Source: Acorus gramineus
Lineage: Eukaryota > Streptophyta > Magnoliopsida > Acorales > Acoraceae
NCBI GenBank assembly: GCA_030737835.1
Contig: JAUJYN010000013.1
Location: 1,955,293-2,019,292, forward strand
Reading direction: 5' to 3'
DNA: 64,000 nucleotides
Shown here: positions 45,881 through 58,200 of the stretch, piece by piece
Position numbering within the stretch: position 1 is the stretch's first letter
Layout of the letters: each line of letters opens with the position of its first letter
Program-made: the position numbers and the translations under genes
The notes under the pieces: generated by a model
Told to the model about the DNA's origin: nothing
Databases searched by the model: none
Seen by the model: only the letters and a program-made list of their open reading frames with translations

Positions 45881-46056
45881 GCGGCAAGAATCGAAAGGAG
45901 CGTCAAAGAACACCAACTTCCTTACCACTAGCTTAAAACCGTGGGGGATATATATTTTTAGCTAAATTTATATGCATTAGAATTGTTTTAGTCATTGTTA
46001 CATTCTATAATCTTGATATATATCAAATTGGATATAAAAACTATATATTTAAATGA

Positions 46057-47359
46057 TAAATTACATTCACTACGCTGTGTGCTCTTCATGTCTGCACAAA
46101 ATGTTTCTCTACCATAAACAAGAGCCCATTTCTCTTTTTCAGCATATGTTTGTTGGAGTCATTTATCACCTTCAAGATTGTAGTTTTCAAACATTTTCTT
46201 CCATGTATGAAGAAATTCTTTTTCAGTCTCCTATCTAAAAATTCAATCATAGAAAGATTTTTTTAGACCATCAACAGAGTAAAGATGCCCAAGATGTTTT
46301 GTAGCATTTTGCATTAAATGCCATATACAAAGACGATGATGAGTCTCAGGCATAACAACTGAAATTGCTTTAGCCATTGCCGCTGATTGATCTGTAAGAA
46401 TAATTTTGGGACTTCTTCCCAACATCGCTTTAAGAAATGTTTCATATAACCAAATGAATGAGTCGGCTGTCTCATTATAAAGTAAAGCACCACCAAAAAT
46501 AATAGTTTGACTATAATTATTAACTCCAACAAATGGTGCAAACGGTCTTCCATAATAATTTATTCTATAAGTTGTGTCAAAGCAAAATACATCTCCAAAA
46601 TGTGCATAGTCCACGATCGATCTTGCATCAGCCCAAAACACATTGGTTATTTGTTCATCTGCATCAAGTTGCATTGAATGAAAGAAAGAAGGATTTTGTT
46701 TTTGCTTTTTTTTGAAATATTCAATAAGAGCCCCAGCAATTCCATTTTCCATTCTTCTTTCTCTCTTAGTACATAGGTAATTCTTGACATCATTTAATGT
46801 AAAACCAAGATTCTTTCTGCCTCCCACTTGTTGACTCATCAAATCAACTGTTGTCTTTGGTGCTAGACCTAAGCTATCTATGACATCAACTTTGGATGCT
46901 TGAATTTTTTCTATTTTTCTGTGTGACCTTAAATTGTGCCATAAAGGTGATGGAAGTATGGAACAACATCATGATTATGAGTTGGCTCAAATTTTATGAT
47001 TTGACATATCCGACTAAGCTGATAGGAAATGACCAGGTGTGCCCCACGCCCTGTCCTTGTATCTGGTTGTGGATTCTTGACTTTTCATTTGTCAATAGCC
47101 TTTGTGCCTTCCTTAGAATAACATAATTTACGCCTTCTTGTTATGCCATTGTTCTTAGAAGCATCACTCCATCAAATACTGAATCCAACTAACCTTACAT
47201 GTGCATTATAAAAATCATATGCACTCTCTTCGCAATCAAATCTCATCCCTACGTCAGGTATATATTTATAACTGGATTCATTAAGATTGTAACAACCACT
47301 AATGAGAGGCTCGAGAGAACATTGATGAATTTCACATCCATCATCATTTGGTTCCATAT
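46057..47359 (-). pseudogene. FAR1/FHY3-related (FRS, MULE-derived transposase) pseudogene
   Basis: From ATG at 47359 the minus strand shows the FAR1 zinc-binding domain start (VGMRFDCEESAYDFYNAH, then in broken frames a CSKEG-like Cys, TRTG and an FEPTHNHDVVP His pair). The frame 46842-46243 gives the MULE transposase core: LDADEQITNVFWADARS, FGDVFCFDTTYRINYYGRPF with the first catalytic Asp, TDQSAAMAKAI with the second, and HRLCIWHLMQNATKHL. After stops, EKWALVYGRETFCADMKSTQ, a typical FRS motif, runs to about 46060, where similarity ends. Several frameshifts and stops make it non-functional; the SWIM zinc finger is missing. FRS proteins are domesticated Mutator transposases acting as transcription factors; this may equally be the transposase of a dead MULE. 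Confidence 0.85.
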
Positions 47360-49205
47360 TGATTTGATGATAGTCCTTGTTATAAAAAAAATACATATTT
47401 CAATAACAAAATAGAATATTTCAACAATAACAGCAAAATCATTACACATTCAAGAAAAATTCACCAAAGCTATTCATTTTTAAAAAATAACTAAAATTCT
47501 TAATCAAGATGCACATTATTCACTCACAAAACAATAATGATTAGTAGAAGTAGAGATGCTATAAATAAGAAAAAAACTTTAACAAAACAGAGGAGGCAGA
47601 GTCCGTGGCGGATGTGTAGGAGCCCAAGGCGGAGGAGGTCGCAGAGGTTTGCTTCATTGTCATTTTTTTAAAGGGTTTTCAGAGATGAGTGTTTTGTGAT
47701 TGAAGTTTACCTAAAAAGATAAAAATAAAAATGAAATGCAAATCCAGTTCAAATTCATCTCGGATGTTAGTTTGATAGTTTTTTTTTTTAATTAAAAATA
47801 TGCATTCTTCAACTAAGAATGAAACCCACAAAAAAAAAGAGCCTACATTTACACAGGCAACTCAACTACACATTAGCATCACCAATTACTAAAAGTAAAA
47901 GCATCTAATCAATATAATCCCATAATTCGTGGATTGAATCAAGCCTATGAAAAAAAAAACCCATAAACCTTATATTGATTGAATGAATCTCATCATCAAA
48001 AGAACACCAAACCTTTCAACAAGAATAGCATAGAGAGAGAGAGAGAGAGAGACCAATGGATATGAAAAGAGACCCTCGATGTGTGGATCAATGGCTGCGT
48101 CGTGGAGATCGAAGATGTTATCGAAGAAGATACGATCGGGCAAGAGTCTACATATTGGGGAAAATTTGAGAGGGAAAACAGAGGCTCAAAATAGAGTTTG
48201 GGATGTATTGGGACCACAAAGTGTATTTTGGGAACACCAATAGAACTTGACGGATGAAAAATCACATAAACCCTCCGTTAACATCACGTGGTCTCACGTG
48301 AAACTTGATTCTACGTGTCCAGATTTAATTGGTTCACATAGGAGATCTCTGTGGCTTTTCCACAGGAGATCCGAACCCAACTAAAACATGCATATTATTT
48401 AAAAAAATTCTTCCAAAACACAATATTATTATAAACCCCTTAAAATGTTACGGGGCTCTGTAAAATCCAAGAGTCAATAAACTAAGAATGTTAGGGAAAT
48501 ATATCATCTCAACATATGTATTTTGACTATTTTATCATCCCCATTAATGAAAAAGATCTTAAATACCTTTCTTCAACCTCTTAAAACTTCTTTAAACTGC
48601 TGAAGATTCATTTTTGATATAAACAAAGCTTCAAGAAAAATTCTTGTTTCAGTAGAAAACAAAAAAAAAAAACAATAGTTCCAAAATATAATATTCAACC
48701 ACTTTGACCCAAAAGATCTTTTTCACTTATGGAAAGAATAAAATAATTAATATACATATATTAAAATAGAATATTCTCTAAAACATTCTTAGCTTGTTGA
48801 CTGTTGAATTTTTTTACAAAGCCATGTAACATTTTAAAGGGATTTATAATAATATTATGTTTTGAAGGGTTTTTTTTTTTTTTAATAATTTGCTTGTTTT
48901 AAGAGGGAGTGGAAACTAAATAAACCTTTAATATAATATATATAGTTAAAACTCCATGTTACTTGTGTTTAAAAGCCCTCATGGCAGGCAGCTTGGAAAA
49001 ATCATATTTACTTGGTGGCAGAGGTTTTTTAGGATGAGTATCACTGAATGCAAGAACAAGTATAACATTTTCCCACCTGAAAACAACTTCATCAAGATGT
49101 CCCCTGGAATAAATCATCCTCAGCTTTTACTACGTGTATAGTTTCTTCCATGTCATCATTCTGAAGCTATTAAGATTGATTGAAATAACAATAAAAAGGC
49201 TACAT
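47360..49205. other. AT-rich DNA between the FAR1-like pseudogene and the RimM gene
   Basis: Includes a (GA)n tract at about 48030-48053 and GC-richer patches at 47590-47650 and 48060-48150 that read on the minus strand like a leader for the FAR1-like sequence (donor/acceptor-like sites, CACGTGA motifs near 48286-48302). No gene called. A hairpin at 48344-48371 is listed separately. The part next to 49206 is the probable 3' UTR of the RimM gene. Confidence 0.4.
48344..48371. repeat. Short inverted repeat (hairpin)
   Basis: GATCTCTGTGG, a 5-base loop CTTTT, then CCACAGGAGATC: arms of 11-12 with one bulge. It lies upstream of the FAR1-like pseudogene and could be an end of a MULE-type element. 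No partner end was found. Confidence 0.4.
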
Positions 49206-52200
49206 TCAATCCACAACTTGCAATACACAGATGTTGGATGGAGGGCAGGAATCCAGGGAGCTGTAAATTGAAGAACTGAAATGGTAAGAATTGGGAGATT
49301 CAGGTTGGATGTCCAGCCATTCGCCATCAACCTGCTCGACATGCGAATCTTGCTTTAGGACGGCGTTGAAGATGAGGTTTTCTGTGTGTTTGGTGAGTTT
49401 CCTCAAATATTTCATGGATAGAACGATGTTGAAATCACGTTCATCATGGTCATCAAAGATTCGAATCCCAATGTCTGCTTCACGCGTACTTACCAGGCCG
49501 AAAAGTAAGGGGTGGCCGATGAAAGATCTTTCGCTCAGATTACACACCTGAAAGAATTATTTCAAAAGTTTACAAGCAACGGATGACTCAGGATAAAAAT
49601 GTGCCCAGAAAGGAAAGTAACGCAGAGAACATGTGACATTCAAATCAAAGAAGATTGACGAACTGGTGTCTGGTGCCCATTGGTTTGTGTCAAACACCAA
49701 AATTTGTAACTTTTTTTTTGGGGGGGGGCGGGGCGGCAGCATACTAATCGTTTTGCGAATCAAAGTGGTTAGTTAATCTTGGTAAACGATTCTCATGAAA
49801 CAAAAGTGTGAAAATTAAGATGTCAAATCATCATCAAATTGAATGTACTGCAACATACTTGTTTCGATTTTGTCAAACTCCTGCCGAAGATTATTTGATT
49901 TATATCATCAAACGAGTTCAAATTAAGTATGATTCATGCAAAAGCAAAATCTGAAGAAGGATCTGCTAAAATATTAATATAATTTTACAACCAGCTGTCA
50001 ACTTTATATCCAAACACTGTAGACACCCAATTAACATAATTACACATGTATGCTCATAAAATATATTGTGCAACATACAAAAAATTTCCAATAAATTATA
50101 CAATATACAAGCATGCGGAAAATTTGAAAAATATAAGATGGTCTCATTAACAGACGCTTATAAGTCATAATGTTTGAGAAGGGATTTTCTAAGGAAATGT
50201 CGATCTAAAATGGTGTCATGGTAACTCAATACATAATGATAATTTTGCTAGACATTTTCATGAAAGTTTATACATGTGAACTGGATCCCTCTTTTTCTGT
50301 AAAAATATAACTGGATGTATAGTGGCTGTTTTCTTTACCATTCCACCCATGTGACATGATAGTTTCTACATTGACATCACTATTGGAATCCTTTAATTCA
50401 TGTATTGACAGATGGAGCTCTATTTTGTACATATAAATATGTGTGTGTTCATTTTGAAGTGTAATATGAAGAACATGTGAGCTCTAGTGAGATAACTAAC
50501 CTGAATGTACTCGACACCCATATCCTTCAGGCCATCTAAAATATTGTGAGATGAGAGTAAGCTGAAGACTCCTCCAGATCCAACAGGTGATTGCAATATC
50601 TCCCATGGAGATTTTAACAAAATCTTATGAGCATCTTGATTCATATTCAAAATGCTAACAACAGGAAGCTTCACCTCCTCCAGGAACCAGACCTGCAGTA
50701 AGTAAAGGAAAAGATGATTTATCAGCAATACAGCCTCAAGTCAGATCAATCATCAATCTAATAATGAACAGGGATTGCTAGAGAAAACTGATTGTTAAAT
50801 TTACTGGCAAAGCATTTGATAGATGTAACACTCAAGATATATTTCACAAGACTTGACACACTTGTTCCAGTCAAAGAAAATCAGTCAAGCTCACTGCTCA
50901 AGTTTCTCAATAACCAAGGTTAATCAGCCTATACAAATTGTCTGCTAAAAGTGAGAGTGCAACAATGAGGAAAGAAATACTAAAATTGACATCACTCATA
51001 GATGAATGACCAAATCTAAAATAGGAAGTATGTTCCAGTGTAACAGTAATGACCAACTTCTTGGGAAATTTTCAGGAATCTCTTCTTTCTTAATCAATTT
51101 CACAGAAGATGGACCTTTATTTTTGAGAATATATGAAGATAGACCATTTCATACCATTATTAGTATATAATATTTGTGAATAAATCCACATAAATCCAGA
51201 GCAATCAATTTATTTAAATGTTTCACACATAGTGGCTAGGACATGAGCAACTATGAAGAAAGGTCGACATAAATCCGGAGTAGTATATAATATTTGTGAA
51301 TAAATCCTATCCAGACCATCAACTTCCAGCATCAGATCAACTACCCATTGTTTAAATGTTTCACACATTATCAGCTTTTAGTGACTTCGAATATATCATG
51401 TCACCAAAGAATGTCTATTAAGCAATGGAAAAATGCAGTAATATGATCAAGTTTTCATGATCAAGCAATCAATTTATTTTTTAAACAGCCAACCATTTTC
51501 CACATATAAAGTGATGGTCCCTCAACATAAAAATCCTCAATTATATTACTGTTTTTATGCTTCCCTGACATAATATACCGAGATAGTCAGGAAATAAATT
51601 AGAGTAACTGTAAGCATACAAAAAACCTTTTCTTGTATGTGTTCCTTGAAAACAAATCATCCATTTCAGATTACGTGAAGTGGTGAATTGATTTTTAAAA
51701 ATTGATTAAACCAACTATTATAATGAGATTGTCATTAAATCAAGATCATGAATTTCTTTGTTACAAAAAAATAATAACCTAGCAGATTCACTGGTTCAAT
51801 CAACCACTAATTTTCATCGCAACAAAATATCAGAATAAACTAATATGTTCGAACATTGAAATGAAACAAAAAACCAAGCAAATAAGAGAACCTTTTGATA
51901 TATTTTTTAACAAGATGACCAAGATGCCAACATAGTGGTTGACATTGCTATTATGGAAGATTGAAAGCAATATATGGTCATTATAAACTTATAAATAACT
52001 CAAAGATATCCAACCTTTTGACTGTCAAAACAAGAGCAGATACTTTCTGAAAAAATCAATTGGTAAGACTTGATTTCACCCGCTGGACAAATAACAACCA
52101 GAGGCACTGAAACCTGCTGTTCTTCTACCTGTTCATGATATATAAAAATTAAATCTCAACCATTGAATTATATGGGATTATGAGAACTGCATGACAAGGA

Positions 52201-55200
52201 GATATTTTGGGTAGGATATATACGATGGGACTAAATATGTAAATTTGAAAAAAATTAAAAATCCTTTTTTGGCCCTATGAGGAGAAAGGAATGGAATGAC
52301 CAATGATGTGATTCCGCTCCCTAACTTGATTGATATGCACAGCAAAACAAATAACAACAATTGGTGCAGTAAACTAAAATATAATTTTTATGGCAACCAT
52401 GAAGACAATTCATCACGTTATGAGTTAGGAATGGCTGTTCTTTCAGGCTTTCAGCAATGACTTTTGGAGGAAAGAGTATCACATTTCAGTTGATCAATTC
52501 ATCTAATATGGCCTTTTTCTCATAGAAGAATAAAAACCCTAACCTGTTGATATTCAAGTGTCCCCAGAAATTCTGGTAGAGATCTGATGAGATTTTTTTT
52601 ACATATTGGTTATGCTGATTGTCTAAAATGAAAAGCAATCTCTTCAGTAGGTCATGCTATTAATATTTTTAAATGGGTTGGAAGAACGTGGATTGTCCTT
52701 GGAGTCAGGTAGATTGGTTGAAGGAAATTATGAATCAATCAGAAGCCAAAAGATATGCCACAGAAAAGCAGGGTTGGAAATGCAACTTGACATTTTTTGT
52801 TTCATTGCAACATTATAACCTACTCATTCGAGCGTCAGTAGTGTGCTACTTTGTTTCCTACTGTAGCACAAATTCAACATTAGATGGAAAAACGTGTATA
52901 AGAGAAACAGGGACGTAAAAACTGAAACAGTATACCTCAGCAAATCTCTTGAAACCAAGTAGTTCTTGAAGGAAGATATTGGACACAGCTTTTCCAAAAC
53001 CATCAAGGTCATTTTCTGTACCTATTCTCTCACTGTTCTTGTTGTCAACCACTAGAATAATGGCAGCCTTACGCTCAGAGAGTAAATGAAGCCCCCTTCC
53101 TCGCAGCTCAAAATTTTTATCTTGCTTATCTCTCTTACCATAGAGAATGAAGGATTCATGTGAAATCTTCAAAGCATTCTTCAATAATGTAGTGGAATTA
53201 CCATCAACAAATTCAGGCAAATGAAATCTGGTAACATGAAGATAAATAAAAGTAAGGCCATTAAATAATTACACAACTGAAGAAATATGGAACTTCTCAC
53301 AGTTACCAAAGAATTTAACAAAGTACAAAACAATGGATATGTAGCCATTAAATAATTAAACAACTGAAGAAATATGAAACTTCTCACTGGTACCAAAGAA
53401 TTTAACAAAGTACAAAACAATGGATATATCATTCACTAGAACATGATTATCTCGGTGAAACTCGTAACATTGGAAACTATGAAAAAAATCAGTTCAACTA
53501 GAAGAACAATTCCATACAACTGGATATATTTTCAATTGAATTAGTTCAAGTTTCAGAAATGATTATCTCGGTGAAACTCGTAACATTGGAAACTAAGAAA
53601 AAAATCAGTTCAACTAGAAGAACAATTCCATACAACTGGATATATTTTCAATTGAATTAGTTCAAGTTTCAGAAATAATTAAACATATGTAACAAATGTC
53701 ACTGCATGTTGCATCAGCCATTTTTGTAAAATATAACAATTTTCAATACAGATATGCCACCTATTTATCTGATCAAATCATAAGATTCTTCTTGAAGGCA
53801 GCCCTTTATAATTTCCTGAAATGAAGAACTAAGTTTGTGTGACTGATAGATCTATGTTTTATTCATGAGTATAACGTACTAGCTCTATGTTCTTCTTTGA
53901 ATATTATTAAAGGTGTTTACTAATATTGTGTTCTATCATAAATTTGTTTATAGTGTGGAAGCACAACCATTAATAATTACAAGTAGGACATGGAAATCAG
54001 CTAAGACTTGATGAATTGCATAAGTAGATAGAAATAGATAACATCATAATTCACAAGATGAAAAATTATACCTAATGTTTGGCATATCTACACTTTGTAC
54101 AGCATGTTGAAACAATTTTAAATTGATATTAATGATCTGCTCTACTAGAAATTCCTTTTGTGCCTTCTCTCCGAATGATAACCCTTGTAGGATGTGTTTC
54201 TGCCCTAACTCAGAAAGCTTCTTTTTAGCTGCCAATAGATGTTGCTGGGATTTTTTCCGTTGCTTTCGTTCCTGAAAGGAATAAAATGATATTTACTGCC
54301 AAATCCTCAGGTATGAGTATATCACTTCTTTAACAGAAAGAATAACATTAAAAAAAAGATACGGTGAAGAAATCATCAAGATTGCAGAATAGCTTAATTT
54401 AGCTCTTTTGTAAAGAGTTGTATTCCCATCAATTTTAGCAAAACTACTGGGTGACATGCCTTTCACATAAATTGAGAAGGAAAATTATGATTATCATTTG
54501 GGAGGGAGGGATTATTAGGGGTGATATTGATCGTCAGCCTTCCCCTCCCAGAAGGTTCCGTCGGAATAGAGAAGGATTTTCCTGCCTCAAAGCGGTTCTT
54601 TCATATTGTGAGTGGGGGAATGATTGGCAAGATTTGCTTTGACAATGCGCACATGGTGAACATGTATGATCAGAGTGGGAAAGAGCTATCTCCTTTGACA
54701 CTCATCATAATGTATGGATGGAGAAGTAGCCCTTCTGTAAGAATAATGAAGAAGAAAAGTCTAAAAGAACTTACAGCAAGCAAGAGAGAGTGTATGAGTT
54801 ACACAAGCTTTCTTCCTTGTAAAATCTTAAACATCATTAAAGCAAAAAAAAAAAAGTTCTGCTCAGATCCCAATCAGCATACCCTTCTAAAGGCATCTGG
54901 GTTACTCTGGTATAGCAATTTAATAAATCTCAGACAAATAAAGGAACATAATATATTTAATCAGATGGGAAAAAGTTATAGCTTATAAGAGAACATAACT
55001 GGTACCCAGAGTACCATTTTCAGGAATTTTTCATTAGAAGGCACTCCGTAAGAGTACCTGATCATAGTAAGAAAATCTGGAAAAATCTGAAGAGATGTTT
55101 ATATAGGTGATATACTAGTTGCTCTACATAAACTAATAATCGTTCCATTTTCGACAATGGAGCCGCCAACAATGTTTGGACAACCAAGTTCTGAAGAGTC

Positions 55201-58200
55201 AAATTTTAGTATATTGGCCAGGTGTAATTTGGACACAGATCAACATGACATTAATGATACTTGGAGACACATGATTGTTATCTGAGTTAATAATGGCTGA
55301 CGCTTAGGGAGCTATTTAGCAGCCAATATTTTATTCTGAGATCTACTTTTGGAAGATAAACAGTTTAGTTTAATTTTGGGGAGGAGAGATTGCTCGTACG
55401 CCTCTTTAGAGGTTAACAAGTGGAGCTACCACATTTAAAGGAGCCTTAATTGAAAGTCCTATATTGCCGGCAGGTAAATTAGTTGTGGGATTCATAAAAT
55501 TTATAAAAGATGCTCTTTCTTTAATAAGTAGTTCCAAGTTTATAGGAAGAGCCCAATTAGTGGATGGAGTCTTCTATCTTAATAAACATGCAAACCTAGT
55601 AAAAAAAGGGAGTAAAAGAGATAAAGAAGAAGAAAGAAGAAACAAAAGAGAGAAGAAAAAAGAAGAAAAGATGAAGCCGTGAACATGTATCATGTTATAG
55701 TCATATAGATATGATTCATATCCACCAGAGATAGGCCAAGCTGTATCATGTGGTACTCTACAAGGCATGCCATTATTATTAAATGATTGTCAGCTCTCAA
55801 TGAAGCCCTGAATGTACAATTAAGAAGGAAACAGTGGGAGTCATTCCCCCTTTCACAATTCTGAATGTTAATGAGTACCTTCCATTACACCACAATTCCT
55901 TGCATAGATGTGATATTTAACAGGTTAGGTTTCCCACTTTTCTTTGTTTGTAAGCCCTGAAGTTTCTAGAGTACACCCATCACCTCTTGTGTGCTTGCAC
56001 AATACATGCCTCTTACTCATAATATTATGTATAATTCTTATCAGCTTCTACATGACAAATTATTATTTCTAGAAAAAATAGTCCAATTGAAATTTTCTCA
56101 TGTTTTTTTTTTTTTTTCAATCAAATCTTTTTAAAAGCCATATATGTTTGATATTGGTATGGATAATGCAACAAGAAATGCAAGAAATTTTAAACTGATG
56201 ATCTCTTAATGTTTAATGATCACCACTAATGCTGGGTACCTAGCATTTAAAAAAAAAAAAACCATAAAAAAAGCTAACATGATATGCACATGCTATTTAT
56301 TGCTGCAAAAAAGCCAACATCTGATCAGCAATTAAGATAATCAAATAGTCTCTCACTTTAAGAATAGGTAATGGAGATAAAATACAGGCATTAAATAAGA
56401 AGGCAGACCAAACCAGCTGGCGTCTTTCCCTGGATGTCCCATTAAGGCGCACATTCAACTCCAAGAGCCCCTTAGGAGGTGAAATCAACATCTCTCTCTT
56501 ATCCATGTCAACATGGGGAACAATTTCTTCCACAAATGGAACCCATACAAGGGGTCCAGAAATGCCTGCTTCTGGCTTCACAACACCAGACCCATCAACC
56601 CTTTCATTAGATGCAGCAAGCATGACTTGTAAAAGATCACTTGCACCAGAGTTGTAAACATCAACCACAGTTCCTACTGGTTCCCCTGTCTCCTAAAAGT
56701 GAAAGATAACTATATCAATGATTTTGAATTCAGAAATGCAAGGTAACAAAATTTGAATGATAGAACTCAGTAAAGAAAGAAAAGCTTCATGGCCAATAAT
56801 GAAACAAGCTCTTCCCATTAGCAAGCAGGTGGGGCTCGGCTCATAAAAACCTCATTCAGGTTCAATTTATTTTCATGTACAAGCCTAAAGTGAGGCTCAA
56901 GTAGTAAACCGACGAGCTCAGGCAAGTGCATGCTCAATTCAGCTGCTTTGTCAATTCGTTTATGAGCGTTGAGCGCAAGCTTGACCTGTTAATCCTTTAC
57001 ATATGTAACTTTTATACATGTAATAATATGGGCCATGATGGTATTAACATTCAATAGTTCTAAGTTCTAACCCACACAGGGTAGACTCTTTGGCTAAAGC
57101 CATGGGTTGTTCCCCATAAATCTGTTATATATGTGTCACTTTTTGGCCTGCTGGTAACCATTGGAGCATTTTGACAGTTTTTGAGTTTTTTTCGTTTTTC
57201 GATCGGAACCGTAAAATTTTGTACTGTTAGCTATCGTCCTGAGCTAGAGGACTCCGATTGAAAATCTAACTGCATATTATGTGTTCTGGTGCCATTTTAA
57301 GCCACTCATGAAAATTTCATCGAATTCCGGTAACGTTTCCGAAATTTCACAGTTTCGGGGCGTATCCGGGTTTTGACCGAGCGAGAAGTCATTGGGAGAG
57401 TTGACTCGGTCAAAGTGGGTCCAAGACTTGGTCAACCCTTTTTGTTTTTTTGTGTGGTTGGGTTGACCTAAGTCAAATCCCACTTCAAGCTTTTAATCCT
57501 CACCTAATCTAGCCCTTAATCCTCACTTAATCTTGATTAGCCCTAATTTTAAGTGAGTTGACTATTTAAAGAAAGCTAAAAAAATGGTTGCCACTATTCA
57601 TCATCTTCCCAAAAAGCTTTTCTCTCTCCCCCTCTATCTTTTTCAAGCTTTTGAGCCCTTGGAGTGCCCAAAGCTTAAAACCTAAAACCTAGAAAATGTA
57701 GATCCGGTCCCGATCTACACCCCGGTGCTTTCAAATCCAGATTCCGGCGTGTCTAGCCCTTTCTTCCGCCCTCTCTTCTCCTCAGATCGGAGCCATTTCG
57801 GAGGTGGGAAGAGGTCTCGGTGGTGGAGACCCTTGGAGAGGAGTTTCGGTGCGCGGAGAGCAACCGAACATCCCTTCCTTCCCTTGGTAAGCTCTTTTTC
57901 CTCTTCTTTTTGGCTTAGATGCTTGTTAGGAGGGGGGTTTTGGGGTTGGGTGGTGGTCGGCGGCTGTGGGTGGCTGTCGGAGGTGGTTGGGGGTGGTCGG
58001 AGGCCATGGGTGGCCGGTGGTTGGTGGTGGAGGTGCTCGGACAGGGTGGGTTGCTGTCTCGGGCAGGTCGGCAGCACAGGCAGCAGCACAGGCAGCAAGC
58101 AGCGCAGCAGGCTGGGCGCGCGCGCGCGTGCGCGCGGGCGTGCGCTCGGGTGGAGCTGGAGGGCGTGCTGGGCGCGCGTGCTGGGTGCTGGGCACGGGTG

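Noticed and set aside
47996-48265. 89-codon open frame on the minus strand rich in Ser/Pro
   Set aside because: No motif, spans the GA microsatellite and a probable leader region of the FAR1-like sequence.
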